This document shows, one piece after another, positions 1 to 8,370 of a DNA stretch of 64,000 nucleotides. The translations under genes and the position numbers were made by a program. The DNA is from Lysobacter changpingensis (GTDB lineage: Bacteria; Pseudomonadota; Gammaproteobacteria; Xanthomonadales; Xanthomonadaceae): assembly GCF_017308985.1 (NCBI RefSeq), contig NZ_JADWPE010000003.1, forward strand, positions 1 through 64,000. Direction: 5' to 3'. Under the pieces are notes generated by a model. That model worked only from the letters and a program-made list of their open reading frames with translations, did no database searches and was not told the origin of the DNA. Numbering within the stretch: position 1 is the stretch's first letter; the number at the start of each line of letters is the position of its first letter.

Positions 1-1
1 G

Positions 2-73
2 GGCGTGGTGGCCGAATGGGAAGAGTCCGACGAAATCCGGCGCTATCGCATAGGGCTTCGCGCTAGCTTCTGA
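2..73 (+). CDS. C-terminal end of an unidentified protein (partial)
   Basis: An open frame enters from the left edge and ends at TGA 71-73, giving 23 residues (ending IGLRASF). The charged composition (EWEESDEIRRYRI) looks like coding sequence and the stop is followed 25 bases later by the first intergenic repeat, as with the next three genes. Too little remains to name a family. Confidence 0.4.
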   Translation, partial: GVVAEWEESDEIRRYRIGLRASF

Positions 74-98
74 AGCGCAGGGCCTGGTCAGCCGGCGT

Positions 99-171
99 GT
101 CCGCTCCTGGCCGATAGCGGACGTTCGGCAGCCGGGCTGCTAATGTCCGCTTTCGACCCGAAGCGGACATT
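99..171. repeat. Double-hairpin intergenic repeat, copy 1
   Basis: Two adjacent inverted repeats: a first arm 99-122 (GTCCGCT ... AGCGGAC) and a second arm 144-171 (ATGTCCGCTT ... AAGCGGACAT). The same two-hairpin unit recurs at 640-721 and 1089-1173, with decayed or half copies at 1640, 4867, 9423 and 12441. The core resembles a palindromic repeat dispersed in many Proteobacteria that is often mistranslated into short false proteins containing DPKRT or RPEAD. It lies between two stop/start junctions. Confidence 0.85.
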
Positions 172-180
172 GGATCTGGG

Positions 181-621
181 ATGCGACTCGGACTGGTAGG
201 GGCAGTGCTCCGAATTGTTTTGCTCATGAGCCTCGCGGTGATTTCTGGTTGCGTACGGCCGCCAGATGAGTGCTCCCGATTAGGTAAGGTCGTGGAGGAC
301 CAGCTCAGTCTGGTTAAACAGCTGCGCCAAACGCTCGCGCGTCCTAATGGCGCTGATGAGGTCCGCAAAACCATCGAATCTGCCAGCGGTTTCAAGGAAA
401 CGCTCGATAGTTGTAGGCGGTTTTTCATTGCTGAGGGCCCATCGTGCGCGGAATTTGAACAGCTGATAGCGCTTTCGAACCTGTCCGGACAGCTCTCCGC
501 GGTACACGAGGCGCTGCAGCCACCAAGTGAAAGAACGCACAGGCGTTTTGTCGAGCAAGTCCTTGCAGATGCAGAGAACGAGCCACGTAAGAAACCTGTT
601 GCTGCGTCTTGCTGGAGATAG
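181..621 (+). CDS. Small hypothetical lipoprotein
   Basis: The 146-residue product has a hydrophobic N-terminal segment ending in a lipobox (LAVISGC, Cys24), so it is probably exported and lipid-anchored. The rest is helical and charged with four further cysteines. ATG 181 and ATG 226 (residue 16) are both possible; the second gives a signal peptide that is very short, so the first is kept. The gene sits between two copies of the double-hairpin repeat and has lower GC than the window average. I do not recognise the family; expression is not shown by the sequence. Confidence 0.55.
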   Translation: MRLGLVGAVLRIVLLMSLAVISGCVRPPDECSRLGKVVEDQLSLVKQLRQTLARPNGADEVRKTIESASGFKETLDSCRRFFIAEGPSCAEFEQLIALSNLSGQLSAVHEALQPPSERTHRRFVEQVLADAENEPRKKPVAASCWR

Positions 622-639
622 AAAGGCGCAGCGAGGAAC

Positions 640-721
640 GTCCGCTTCTGGCAGATAGCGGACAGTGCGGCGGTCGAAGTGGGCTCGCAGTGCTAATGTC
701 CGCTTCCGACCCGAAGCGGAC
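640..721. repeat. Double-hairpin intergenic repeat, copy 2
   Basis: First arm 640-663 (GTCCGCTT ... AGCGGAC), a 34-base linker, then second arm 698-721 with the same GTCCGCTT/AAGCGGAC stem as copy 1. It begins 18 bases after the stop of the preceding lipoprotein gene and ends 31 bases before the next start codon. Confidence 0.85.
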
Positions 722-752
722 AGGCGGGACAATCCAAAATCGAGGTGTTCTG

Positions 753-1082
753 ATGCAGAAGCGGGTGCTGACAGCCATCCTGGTGCTCGCTTCCGGATCA
801 ACCTTCGCGGAACAGGAGCGGGCCGCGATCCTCAGAAGCCCTCAGGACAGCGGTGTGGCCCTGAGTCGCGATGAGGCGCTGGCCGTTGCAAGGAAGGCCG
901 CGGAGGCTCACGGATACGACCTTGCCAGATACGAGTTGGACCCGTTTCCGAGATCACTCTCGGAAGACGGGAGCGAGTGGTCCTTTTACTATCACTGCAA
1001 ACCGTTGCCGCCACCTGGCTGCTTCTTCAACGTCACGGTGAACCGTAGGACGGGTGCCAGCCGGGTCTCCAAGGGCGAATGA
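753..1082 (+). CDS. Small secreted hypothetical protein
   Basis: A 109-residue protein with a clear Sec signal peptide (MQKRVLTAILVLASGSTFA) and a mature part of about 90 residues. The order helix (LSRDEALAVARKAAEAHGY) followed by a strand-rich WSFYYHC ... FNVTVNRRTGASRV end is reminiscent of PepSY-like small periplasmic domains, but this is inference. The start ATG 753 is chosen because the frame upstream of it lies inside repeat copy 2. A third copy of the repeat begins 6 bases after the stop. Confidence 0.6.
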   Translation: MQKRVLTAILVLASGSTFAEQERAAILRSPQDSGVALSRDEALAVARKAAEAHGYDLARYELDPFPRSLSEDGSEWSFYYHCKPLPPPGCFFNVTVNRRTGASRVSKGE

Positions 1083-1088
1083 GTGTAT

Positions 1089-1173
1089 GTCCGCTCCTGG
1101 CCGATAGCGGACATGCGGGACAGGACGGGCGGGCGAGCAGTGCCAATGTTCGTGGTCGACGCATACCGGACAT
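1089..1173. repeat. Double-hairpin intergenic repeat, copy 3 (second arm decayed)
   Basis: First arm 1089-1112 is identical in its stem to copy 1 (GTCCGCT ... AGCGGAC). The second arm 1146-1173 retains ATGT ... ACAT ends but has several mismatches inside. It starts 6 bases after the preceding stop and ends 23 bases before the next gene. Confidence 0.75.
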
Positions 1174-1196
1174 TCGTATTTCATGGAGGATGACCG

Positions 1197-1658
1197 ATGG
1201 AGCGCGCTGAAACATCCGCAGGACGAGCCTCGGCCGCGGTGCTGTTCACGCTGGTTGCGTTCCTGTGCGCCGGGTGCTCGCGGGATACTTCGAGGGTGAC
1301 GGGAAAGGCACCGGAGCAATCGATCACTTCAGCACAGCACTTCCCGCCCCCTCCGGACGTCGGGGACATCGGGCACTTTCACCAATGCCGGCAACGACCA
1401 CAGCATGAGCTAAATCCGTATCAATCCTGTCTCGCGGCAAGGCTGGGCGCTGCGCAATGTACGCCTGCTGTCGACTGCGTGCTGACCTGCCTGGCCAGCC
1501 CGGACGGCCGGAACGTGGGAGGCGGCTGCGACCACGTGTGCTTCGGCTACAACGTCTACCACGAGTGGAAGGATCGACCTGCGGCGATGGACGAATGCCG
1601 GCAGGACCGCACTGCCGGCGAACGCTTCGAACGTGAGGCGTCCGCTCCGGGCCGATAG
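1197..1658 (+). CDS. Small Cys-rich hypothetical lipoprotein
   Basis: The 153-residue product has a hydrophobic segment with a lipobox (AFLCAGC, Cys27), then a proline-rich linker and a Cys-rich C-terminal half (CxxxxDCxxxC, GGCDHVCFGY) suggesting disulfide-bonded fold outside the cytoplasm. A GGAGG-like sequence lies about 6 bases before ATG 1197. The last residues (SAPGR) and the stop are encoded by the fourth repeat copy, so the repeat has apparently replaced or extended the original 3' end. Family unknown. Confidence 0.6.
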   Translation: MERAETSAGRASAAVLFTLVAFLCAGCSRDTSRVTGKAPEQSITSAQHFPPPPDVGDIGHFHQCRQRPQHELNPYQSCLAARLGAAQCTPAVDCVLTCLASPDGRNVGGGCDHVCFGYNVYHEWKDRPAAMDECRQDRTAGERFEREASAPGR

Positions 1659-1663
1659 CCGAC
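1640..1663. repeat. Half copy of the double-hairpin repeat
   Basis: GTCCGCTCC ... GATAGCCGAC matches the first arm of copies 1-3 with one stem mismatch. No convincing second arm follows; only a weak echo (TGTCGCCCCTGGCCG) near 1700. It overlaps the end of the Cys-rich lipoprotein gene. Confidence 0.65.
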
Positions 1664-1716
1664 GTCGCCTCGATCGTCGGCGCAACGATGCTGAAGAGGT
1701 GTCGCCCCTGGCCGCC

Positions 1717-2574
1717 TCAATCCCCCACCTTCGCAAGCTCATCGCACCTCAGCGCAAGGCTCGTCGCCAGTTCGAGCGTCGCGGGAGACGCGCCGGCGGG
1801 ATGGTGCATCGCCAGCCAGAGCGCGGGCGACTGCGCGAAGCCTTCCTTCTTTCCAAGCAGCCGATGGGAAGAGAGCACCGCGCGCAGCGGCAGCAGGCTG
1901 AGACCGAGGCCGTCGCCGACGGCCGCCTGCAGGTTCGCGAGGTTCGGGCTGCTGTAGGCCACGTGCCAGTTCCGGCGCTGCGCATCGAGCCAGCCGAAGA
2001 TCTCCTCGCGGTACAGGCCGCCTTCCGGGAACACGGCCACCGGCACGGGATCGCGGTCCAGGCAGGGGTGGCGGAGGCTGTCCACCCACGCCAGTTTCTC
2101 CGGCCACGCGCGGACGCCGCCGGGACGACGCTGCTTCGCCAGGATCAGTTCGAACTCGCCGCGTGCGTACCGCGCGATCAGGTCGTTGCTCAGGCCGCTG
2201 GTGACTTCGAGCCGCACCACCGCGCCGCGGCGCCGTGAGAACGCGGCGAGCGTGGGCGTCAGTGCCCGTCCACCGAGGTCTTCCGGAAGGCCGATGCGGA
2301 TGACCTCCTGCCGCGGCGCCTGGCCCATGGCGGCGCGCGCTTCCGTCCCCAGCGCCAGCAACCGTCGCGCGTAGCCCAGCAGGCGTTCGCCGGCTTCGGT
2401 CGTGGCCGCTTGCGGGCCGCTGCGGTCCAGCAGGACGTGCCCGGTGTCCTGTTCCAGGCGCTTCACCTGCTGGCTGACGGTCGACTGGGTCAGGTGCAGC
2501 GTCTCGGCCGCGCGGGTGAAACCTCCCTGTTCGACCACGGCGACGAAGGCGCGCAGCAGCGTGGGATCGTACAT
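1717..2574 (-). CDS. LysR-family transcriptional regulator
   Basis: A 285-residue protein of normal LysR length. Residues 1-60 form the winged helix-turn-helix (FVAVVEQGGFTRAAETLHL, TQSTVSQQVKRLEQ), followed by a linker helix and a substrate-binding domain (IRIGLPEDLGG ... GLSLLPLRAVLS). The ATG at 2574 is preferred over an upstream GTG at 2592 because a GGAG lies 11-14 bases before it. It is divergent from the ankyrin/amidohydrolase pair across about 107 bp, the usual arrangement for a LysR regulator and its targets, so control of those genes is an inference. The inducer cannot be read from sequence. Confidence 0.93.
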   Translation of the reverse strand: MYDPTLLRAFVAVVEQGGFTRAAETLHLTQSTVSQQVKRLEQDTGHVLLDRSGPQAATTEAGERLLGYARRLLALGTEARAAMGQAPRQEVIRIGLPEDLGGRALTPTLAAFSRRRGAVVRLEVTSGLSNDLIARYARGEFELILAKQRRPGGVRAWPEKLAWVDSLRHPCLDRDPVPVAVFPEGGLYREEIFGWLDAQRRNWHVAYSSPNLANLQAAVGDGLGLSLLPLRAVLSSHRLLGKKEGFAQSPALWLAMHHPAGASPATLELATSLALRCDELAKVGD

Positions 2575-2681
2575 GGCTATTCGATTCTCCACTGGGGCGG
2601 ATGGATTTATTTAATTTTACAATGATGCGGGACGACTCCTAGGCTTGCTCCATGGTCGCAGTCGGCACGACTGGAGCACGC

Positions 2682-3353
2682 ATGCGTTCGGGAGCGAAGA
2701 TCATGGCAACGATGGTGGGCGTCGCCTCGGCGGCGGCAATGGCGACGGGGTTCGCCCTGTCGAAGGACACGCTGCTGGTGGAGGCCGCGGAGTCGGGCCA
2801 TACGCGCACGGTCGAGCGGCTGCTGCGCGATGGCGCCGATATCGAGCAGCGCGACTGGCGCGGACGCACGGCGCTGCTCGCCGCGACGCACGGCGGCCGC
2901 GTGGAGACCGCGCGTGTGCTCATCGGCGCCGGTGCCGACGTGAATGCGAAGGACGCGATCGACGACAGCCCGTACCTGTACGCGGGCGCGCGCGGGCACC
3001 TGGAGATCCTCGAACTGACGCTCGCGCACGGCGCGGACCTGCGCAGCACCAACCGCTATGGCGGCACGGCGCTGATTCCGGCTGCGGAACGCGGCCACGT
3101 GGAAACCGTGCGCAGGCTGATCGACACCGGCGTCGACGTCGACCACGTCAACCGGCTGGGATGGACGGCGCTGCTCGAGGCGGTGATCCTCGGCGACGGA
3201 GGCGAACGTCATCAGGCGATCGTGCGTTTGCTGCTGGAGGCGGGCGCGGATCAGGCGATCGCCGATCGCGAAGGCGTGACGCCGATGGAGCATGCGCGCC
3301 GGCTGGGCTACACCGGGATCGAAGCGATCCTGGCAGAGGAGGGTGCGCGATGA
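2682..3353 (+). CDS. Exported ankyrin-repeat protein
   Basis: A 223-residue protein with an N-terminal hydrophobic segment (MVGVASAAAMATGFA) that looks like a signal peptide or anchor, followed by about five ankyrin repeats with typical GADIEQRDWRGRTALLAA, GADVNAKD and GHVETVRRLI signatures, a protein-protein interaction fold. ATG 2682 has GGAG six bases upstream; ATG 2652 and ATG 2703 (also with GGAG) are alternatives. It overlaps the amidohydrolase start by four bases (ATGA), so the two are translationally coupled and probably partners. Confidence 0.88.
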   Translation: MRSGAKIMATMVGVASAAAMATGFALSKDTLLVEAAESGHTRTVERLLRDGADIEQRDWRGRTALLAATHGGRVETARVLIGAGADVNAKDAIDDSPYLYAGARGHLEILELTLAHGADLRSTNRYGGTALIPAAERGHVETVRRLIDTGVDVDHVNRLGWTALLEAVILGDGGERHQAIVRLLLEAGADQAIADREGVTPMEHARRLGYTGIEAILAEEGAR

Positions 3354-4840
3354 GTCGCGCCATGACATCCATCGATCATGCCCTGCGGGGCTGTGCCCGC
3401 GGGCTGCTGGCGTTCACCCTGTCGATGCTCGCGGCAGGGCCGCTGCTGGCGCGCGAAGCGGCCTCCGAACCGGTCGACGTGCTGGTGTGCGATGTGACCC
3501 TCATCGACGTGGTGGACGGAAAACGCCACGCGCACCGCGACATCGCGCTGAGCGACGGGCGCATCGTCGCCATCACCGGAACCGCCGCGAAGCCCGACCG
3601 CAAAGCGCGCCGGATCGTGGACGGCCGCGGCAAGTACGCGATCCCCGGCCTGTGGGACATGCACGTCCACTTCGGCGGCGGCGAGAAGCTGATCGAGGAG
3701 AACCGCGCCCTGCTGCCGCTGTACGTCGCCCATGGCATCACCGCGGTGCGCGACGCCGCCGGCGATCTCAGCCCCAGCGTCTTCCAGTGGCGCGACGCGA
3801 TCGCGGCAGGGCGCGAAGCCGGGCCGACGATCTTCACCTCCGGGCCGAAGATCGAAGGCAAGGACTCGATCTGGCCCGGCGACATCGAGATCGACAGCGA
3901 AGCCGGACTCGACCAGGCCCTCGACCGCCTCGCCGCCGAGCGCGTGGACTTCATCAAGATCACCGACAACACGCTGAGCCCGGCGCTGTTCCTGAAGGCG
4001 CTGGAGAAGGTGAAGGCGCGCGGCATGATCAGTTCCGCGCACATTCCGATGGCCGTTCCGGTCGCGCAGGCCAGCGACGCGGGCCTGGGGTCCATCGAGC
4101 ACATCGCCTACGCGTACAAGGCGGGCGCCCCGGGCGAGGCCGGACTGAGCCGGCGTTTCGGGGCGGGCGAACTGGATTCGCGCGGCGTCTGGGACCAGGT
4201 CGACGCGACGTTCGACGAGAAATCGGCACGCGTGGCGTATCGCCGGCTTGCCCGCAACGGCACCGCGGTGACGCCGACGCTCAACGGCAGTCTCGTCACG
4301 GCGTACCTGGACCAGAACGACCACGCCAGCGACGACTACCTCAAGTACATCGGCCCCGGCCTGCAGGCCACGTACGCGTGGCGCGTGGAGCGCGCATCGA
4401 AGGACGATGCGGCGGCCATCGCCCGTCGCCACCGGCGCTTCGAAACGCAGGCGGCGATCCTGCCGCTGTTGCAGGAGGCCGGCGTCACGATCCTCGCGGG
4501 CACCGATGCCGGCTTCCTCAATTCGTTCAACTACCCGGGCATCGCGCTGCACGAGGAACTGGCGTTGTTCGTGCGATACGGCCTCACGCCGCTCCAGGCG
4601 TTGCAGTCGGCGACGATCAACGGCGCGCGTTTCCTGCACAAGGACGCGACGCACGGCTCCCTGGTGGAAGGCAAGGCCGCCGACGTGGTGCTGCTCGATG
4701 CGGACCCGACGAAGGACATCGGCGCGATCCGCCGCATCGACACCGTCATTCTGCGAGGCGAGGTCCACGACCGTGAGGCGTTGGATGGCATGCTGGAAGA
4801 TGTCCGCAAGCGTGTTGCTGCGATGCCTGCGGAAGGGTAA
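3350..4840 (+). CDS. Secreted metal-dependent amidohydrolase
   Basis: A 496-residue amidohydrolase-superfamily enzyme. A hydrophobic signal segment (residues 16-35) precedes the beta-sandwich/TIM-barrel domain. Metal ligands are visible: HxH at 105/107 (WDMHVHFGG), the strand-4 Lys in DFIKITD, His in SSAHIP and SIEHIAY, and the Asp in AGTDAG. The layout matches the imidazolonepropionase-like / prolidase-like branch that often cleaves dipeptides or cyclic amides; the substrate is not known. ATG 3350 overlaps the ankyrin stop. It ends just before a decayed repeat copy. Confidence 0.9.
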   Translation: MSRAMTSIDHALRGCARGLLAFTLSMLAAGPLLAREAASEPVDVLVCDVTLIDVVDGKRHAHRDIALSDGRIVAITGTAAKPDRKARRIVDGRGKYAIPGLWDMHVHFGGGEKLIEENRALLPLYVAHGITAVRDAAGDLSPSVFQWRDAIAAGREAGPTIFTSGPKIEGKDSIWPGDIEIDSEAGLDQALDRLAAERVDFIKITDNTLSPALFLKALEKVKARGMISSAHIPMAVPVAQASDAGLGSIEHIAYAYKAGAPGEAGLSRRFGAGELDSRGVWDQVDATFDEKSARVAYRRLARNGTAVTPTLNGSLVTAYLDQNDHASDDYLKYIGPGLQATYAWRVERASKDDAAAIARRHRRFETQAAILPLLQEAGVTILAGTDAGFLNSFNYPGIALHEELALFVRYGLTPLQALQSATINGARFLHKDATHGSLVEGKAADVVLLDADPTKDIGAIRRIDTVILRGEVHDREALDGMLEDVRKRVAAMPAEG

Positions 4841-4866
4841 CGCCGGCAAGGAGGATGTTGATGCTA

Positions 4867-4895
4867 ATGTCCGCTTCCGACCGATGCCGCGCATG
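4867..4895. repeat. Fragment of the double-hairpin repeat
   Basis: GCTAATGTCCGCTTCCGACC at 4863-4882 matches the second arm of copies 1 and 2, but the right half of the hairpin has diverged (GATGCCGCGCAT). It follows the amidohydrolase stop by 27 bases. Confidence 0.6.
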
Positions 4896-4939
4896 CTTCC
4901 GGGTCGTCTGGCTGTCTCTTGCTCGAGGATGGATCGACG

Positions 4940-5140
4940 TTGAATTCCCGCTGCAACCTCTGCGGTCGCACGCTCGGAATTGCAGCGGATCCGCTTTCGA
5001 TCGATTGCGGCGGTGATTGCTGGGGATGCGTCGGTCCGATGGAAAGCGGGTGGCCCTCGTCTGGCGCCAGGGTCGTGGAAGAAATCGAGGCGGGGCTTCG
5101 CGAGCCGGACGGCAGTGCGAAGCCGCCGCCGGACGGATAG
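4940..5140 (+). CDS. Small four-cysteine (putative zinc-ribbon) protein
   Basis: A 66-residue product with CxxC (CNLCG) followed by ADPLSIDCGGDCWGC, a spacing typical of a small zinc-ribbon-like family I have seen annotated as hypothetical in other bacteria. There is no ATG: TTG 4940 is favoured because GAGGATGG lies 8-15 bases upstream; TTG 4919 would add seven residues. The frame runs to 5140 and stops 38 bases before the convergent DUF4239 gene. Function unknown; metal binding is inferred from the cysteine pattern only. Confidence 0.55.
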   Translation: MNSRCNLCGRTLGIAADPLSIDCGGDCWGCVGPMESGWPSSGARVVEEIEAGLREPDGSAKPPPDG

Positions 5141-5178
5141 CCGGCAGCGCCAACGCGCCAGGCAGCGTGATTACAGCG

Positions 5179-5952
5179 CTACGGCCGCCCAGGCCCCATC
5201 GAGTCCCGCAGATCCAGCATCGGCTGCTGCGGCACATTGATCATCCCGGTGGATGGCCGATCCAGATCGATCACCAACGCCGCCGCCAGCGTGAACAGCG
5301 CAAGCAGCAACGTGGTGGACCTGCGGTGCGAAGCGCGTTCGTAGCCGGCCATCGCCGCGGCCAGCAGCGCGAACAGCCACAGCATGCGCAGGATGCGCGG
5401 CGGGACGTGCGCCTGGCGCGTGGCGAAGCGTTCGGCGGCCAGGTCGATGGAGTCGTTGGTCGTGCTCACCAGCAGCGATGCGCGCGGCGTGTCGCGGAAG
5501 GACGCGGTGGCCGACATCAGCGTCGTCCAAAGCTCGTTCTGCAGGGCTTCGGTACGCCGCTGCTGCTGCAATTCCTCGTCCGCATTGCGCGCCTTGCCGA
5601 AGGCGAGCCGCGCGTCCACGTAGCGCCGCAGCTGCGCCTGCATGCGCTCGCGGTCGGGTGAATCGAGCAGTTGCGTGCGCAGCCACGTCGTGCCGAGCGC
5701 ATTGGCTTCCTTCACCACCAGTACGCGGCGCTCCTCGTAGCGCGACAGCGCGATGGAGAAGGTGAAGCCGATCAGCAGCGCGAACAGGCCAAGCACCGAG
5801 GTCATCGCGAAGGCGTCGGTGTCCGTCGCGGAAGAACCGCGACGCCGTCGCACGTAGGCGCCGACCTCGCGCGCGACGATCAGGCTCGCGAAGAACACCA
5901 GCGCCAGCAGCCACAGCGGCGCATAGGGGAACGACGAGGAGTACGTGCCCAT
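5179..5952 (-). CDS. DUF4239 / bestrophin-like membrane protein
   Basis: A 257-residue integral membrane protein: two N-terminal membrane segments (residues 10-28 and 47-68), a cytoplasmic helical block of about 130 residues (YEERRVLVVKEANALGTTWLRTQLL), then two C-terminal segments (LRMLWLFALLAAAMAGY, LLLALFTLAAALVIDLD). The EANALGTTWLR and ending D-x-D-RPxxG pattern are the marks of the DUF4239 family, distantly related to bestrophin-type channels. It is monocistronic, convergent with the small Cys protein and about 85 bases downstream of the sulfatase stop; a role in ion flux is inference. Confidence 0.85.
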   Translation of the reverse strand: MGTYSSSFPYAPLWLLALVFFASLIVAREVGAYVRRRRGSSATDTDAFAMTSVLGLFALLIGFTFSIALSRYEERRVLVVKEANALGTTWLRTQLLDSPDRERMQAQLRRYVDARLAFGKARNADEELQQQRRTEALQNELWTTLMSATASFRDTPRASLLVSTTNDSIDLAAERFATRQAHVPPRILRMLWLFALLAAAMAGYERASHRRSTTLLLALFTLAAALVIDLDRPSTGMINVPQQPMLDLRDSMGPGRP

Positions 5953-6036
5953 CCAGCCTCCCGACAGCTTGACGAACGCACTGCGCCGCCTGGGCAGCGC
6001 AGTGCGACAGGAACGCGTCGATGCGAGAGCCGACGC

Positions 6037-8370
6037 TCAGTCCGCCGCCATCGCCGCCGCCGCGAGCTTCTCCAGGTCGAGGTACTGCGCCTTCTCGACC
6101 GTGACGCCGACGAACTGGATGCGTCCGCCCTTGAAGTCACCCGGCGTAATGTACTCCTCGCTTACCGCGTCGCCACTGTCGCGGCCGATGCACAGGCCAT
6201 CGCCCGACAGCGTGAACTTGCCCAGCTGGGTCTTCATCCTGCCCTCGGCTTCCACCTGGTCGTTGACGTACAGGCGCGTGGAGCCCAGCGATTCGCCGTG
6301 CGGGCCGGCCTCCTCGCGGGTGAACTCCATGCCCAGCGTATAGCGGCCGGGTTTGAGCTGCGTCTTGGACACGAACTTCTGCTCCGGCTTGATGCCCAGG
6401 AAGTTCGATACGTAGTAGAGCTTGCGATCCTTGATGAACAACGCGTGCCCGCCAAAACGCGAACCGTGCGCGAAGATCACGCCCGAACAGTCGGCGTCGG
6501 CGATCTCCACGTCCGCGAGGATCTTGTACGAACGCCCGCGCGTGTTCACCGCCACGCCTTCCGGCACGGGCGAGGTGCCCGGGTAGTAGATGTAGCGCTC
6601 GCGCGGCGGCTCTTCGGTGGGGCGCTCCACGCCCAGCAGTTCGGCCGCGCTGCGATCGTCCAATGGCAGCACTTTGTTCTTCTCGGCTTCCTCGAACCAC
6701 GCCTTCACCAGCGCTTCGACCTTCTCCGGATGCTGGTCGGCGAGGTTCGTCGATTCCGAACGGTCCTTGTCGACATGGAACAGCTCCCACTGGTCCTTGT
6801 CGAAATGCCCCTTGCCGGTGAGCGGTGCGTGCAGCGCCGCGACTTTCCAGCCGTCTTCCCACAAGCCGCGCGTGCCGAGCATGGCGTAGTACTGGCGTTT
6901 CTTCCGGGTCGGCGCTTCGGGCGTGGCGTCGAAGGTATAGCGCATCGAGATGCCCGACAGCGGATACTGCTCCACGCCGCGGTAGACCTTGGGCATTTCC
7001 AGTCCGCAGGCCTCCAGGATGGTCGGCACCAGGTCCACCGAATGATGGTACTGGTTGCGCACCTCGCCCTTGGCCTTGATGCCCCTGGGCCAGTGGATGA
7101 CCATCGGGCACGCGGTGCCGCCGGCGTACTGCGAATAACGTTTGAACATCGGGTAGGGCGTGGAGAACGCCACGGCCCAGCCGGTGGGGTAGTGGTTGTA
7201 GGTCTCGGGTCCGCCGAGCACGTCGAGGTATTTCAGGTTTTCGGACAGTTCGTCGGGATAGTTGTTGAAGAACTTGTTCTCGTTGACCGAACCCGACGGG
7301 CTGCCTTCGCCCGATGCGCCGTTGTCGGCGCAATAGAACACCAGCGTGTTCTCCAGCTGGCCGCTCTGTTCGAGGTAATCGATGATGCGGCCGATCTGCG
7401 TGTCGGTGTATTCGGAGAATCCCGCATACACCTCGGCCATGCGCGCGAACAGGCGCTTTTCCTCATCGTTGAGCGAATCCCACGGCCGCACCGCATCGGC
7501 GACGTTCGCCACGCCGTCGGGAACCGGATTGATCGGCGTGAGCTTCGTTCCGGCCGGCAGCATGCCGCGCTCGATCATCCGCTGCATCACCCATTCGCGG
7601 TACGCCTCGTAGCCGTCGTCGAACTTGCCCTTGTACTTGTCGACGTATTCCTTCGGCGCATGATGCGGCGCATGGTTCGCACCCGGGCACAGCCACATGA
7701 ACCACGGCTTGGACGGATTGCTCGCCTTCTGGTCGCGGATCATCTGCAGCGCCTGGTCGACCAGATCCTTCGACAGGTGATAGCCGTCCTCCGGCCCGTA
7801 AGGCTGGTCGATGAACCGGTTGTCCTCGACCAGGTCCGGATACCACTGGTTCGTCTCGCCGCCGATGAATCCGTAGAAGCGGTCGAAGCCCTTCTGCACC
7901 GGCCATTCGGAACGGTTGCCGCCGGCGCAGATGTCCTGCTCGGGCACGTTGTGCTGCTTGCCCAGCCAGAACGTGCTGAAGCCGTTTTCCTGCAGCACCT
8001 GGCCGATGGTGGCGCATTCCTCGGGCGTGCGCCCGCTCCAGCCGGGATAGCCCTGCGCGCCTTCGGTGATGCACGACATGCCGTTGAGATGGTGGTTGCG
8101 TCCGGTGAGGAACGTCGAGCGCGTCGGCGAGCACAACGCCGTCGTATGCCACTGCGTGTAGGTGAGCCCGCCGTCGGCGAGCCGCTGCAGCGTCGGCATG
8201 TGGATGCGCCCGCCATACGGCTCCCACGCGGCCTGGCCGGTGTCGTCGTACAGGATGATCAGGATGTTGGGCGCACCGTCCGGCGCCTTCGGTGGGGTGT
8301 ACGGGTCCCAGTCCGGGGTGGAATCGCGAACGTCGAGCTTGATGACGCCCTTGAACGGTTTCCTCGCCAT
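6037..8370 (-). CDS. Large arylsulfatase (type I, formylglycine-dependent)
   Basis: A 777-residue alkaline-phosphatase-superfamily sulfatase. The metal-binding DD at 42-43 (NILIILYDDTG), the CSPTR signature with Cys80 that is oxidised to formylglycine, the GRNHH that follows it, and the late metal site (FYCADNGASGEGSPSG) are all present. The last 170 residues form an extra sandwich domain. There is no evident signal peptide, so it may be cytoplasmic or exported differently. The start at 8370 is set by AGGAGG seven bases upstream. No formylglycine-generating enzyme gene is nearby. It hydrolyses sulfate esters; substrate unknown. Confidence 0.93.
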   Translation of the reverse strand: MARKPFKGVIKLDVRDSTPDWDPYTPPKAPDGAPNILIILYDDTGQAAWEPYGGRIHMPTLQRLADGGLTYTQWHTTALCSPTRSTFLTGRNHHLNGMSCITEGAQGYPGWSGRTPEECATIGQVLQENGFSTFWLGKQHNVPEQDICAGGNRSEWPVQKGFDRFYGFIGGETNQWYPDLVEDNRFIDQPYGPEDGYHLSKDLVDQALQMIRDQKASNPSKPWFMWLCPGANHAPHHAPKEYVDKYKGKFDDGYEAYREWVMQRMIERGMLPAGTKLTPINPVPDGVANVADAVRPWDSLNDEEKRLFARMAEVYAGFSEYTDTQIGRIIDYLEQSGQLENTLVFYCADNGASGEGSPSGSVNENKFFNNYPDELSENLKYLDVLGGPETYNHYPTGWAVAFSTPYPMFKRYSQYAGGTACPMVIHWPRGIKAKGEVRNQYHHSVDLVPTILEACGLEMPKVYRGVEQYPLSGISMRYTFDATPEAPTRKKRQYYAMLGTRGLWEDGWKVAALHAPLTGKGHFDKDQWELFHVDKDRSESTNLADQHPEKVEALVKAWFEEAEKNKVLPLDDRSAAELLGVERPTEEPPRERYIYYPGTSPVPEGVAVNTRGRSYKILADVEIADADCSGVIFAHGSRFGGHALFIKDRKLYYVSNFLGIKPEQKFVSKTQLKPGRYTLGMEFTREEAGPHGESLGSTRLYVNDQVEAEGRMKTQLGKFTLSGDGLCIGRDSGDAVSEEYITPGDFKGGRIQFVGVTVEKAQYLDLEKLAAAAMAAD

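Noticed and set aside
280-801. Minus-strand proteins in the 0.1-0.8 kb zone containing LSASGRKRT and RYLPEAD stretches
   Set aside because: These stretches are translations of the double-hairpin repeat, a known source of false short genes; the plus-strand frames with lipobox or signal peptide explain the region better.
99-1663. Integron cassette array with attC sites
   Set aside because: The repeats lack the GTTRRRY/RYYYAAC core sites and there is no integrase in view; kept only as a cassette-like arrangement.
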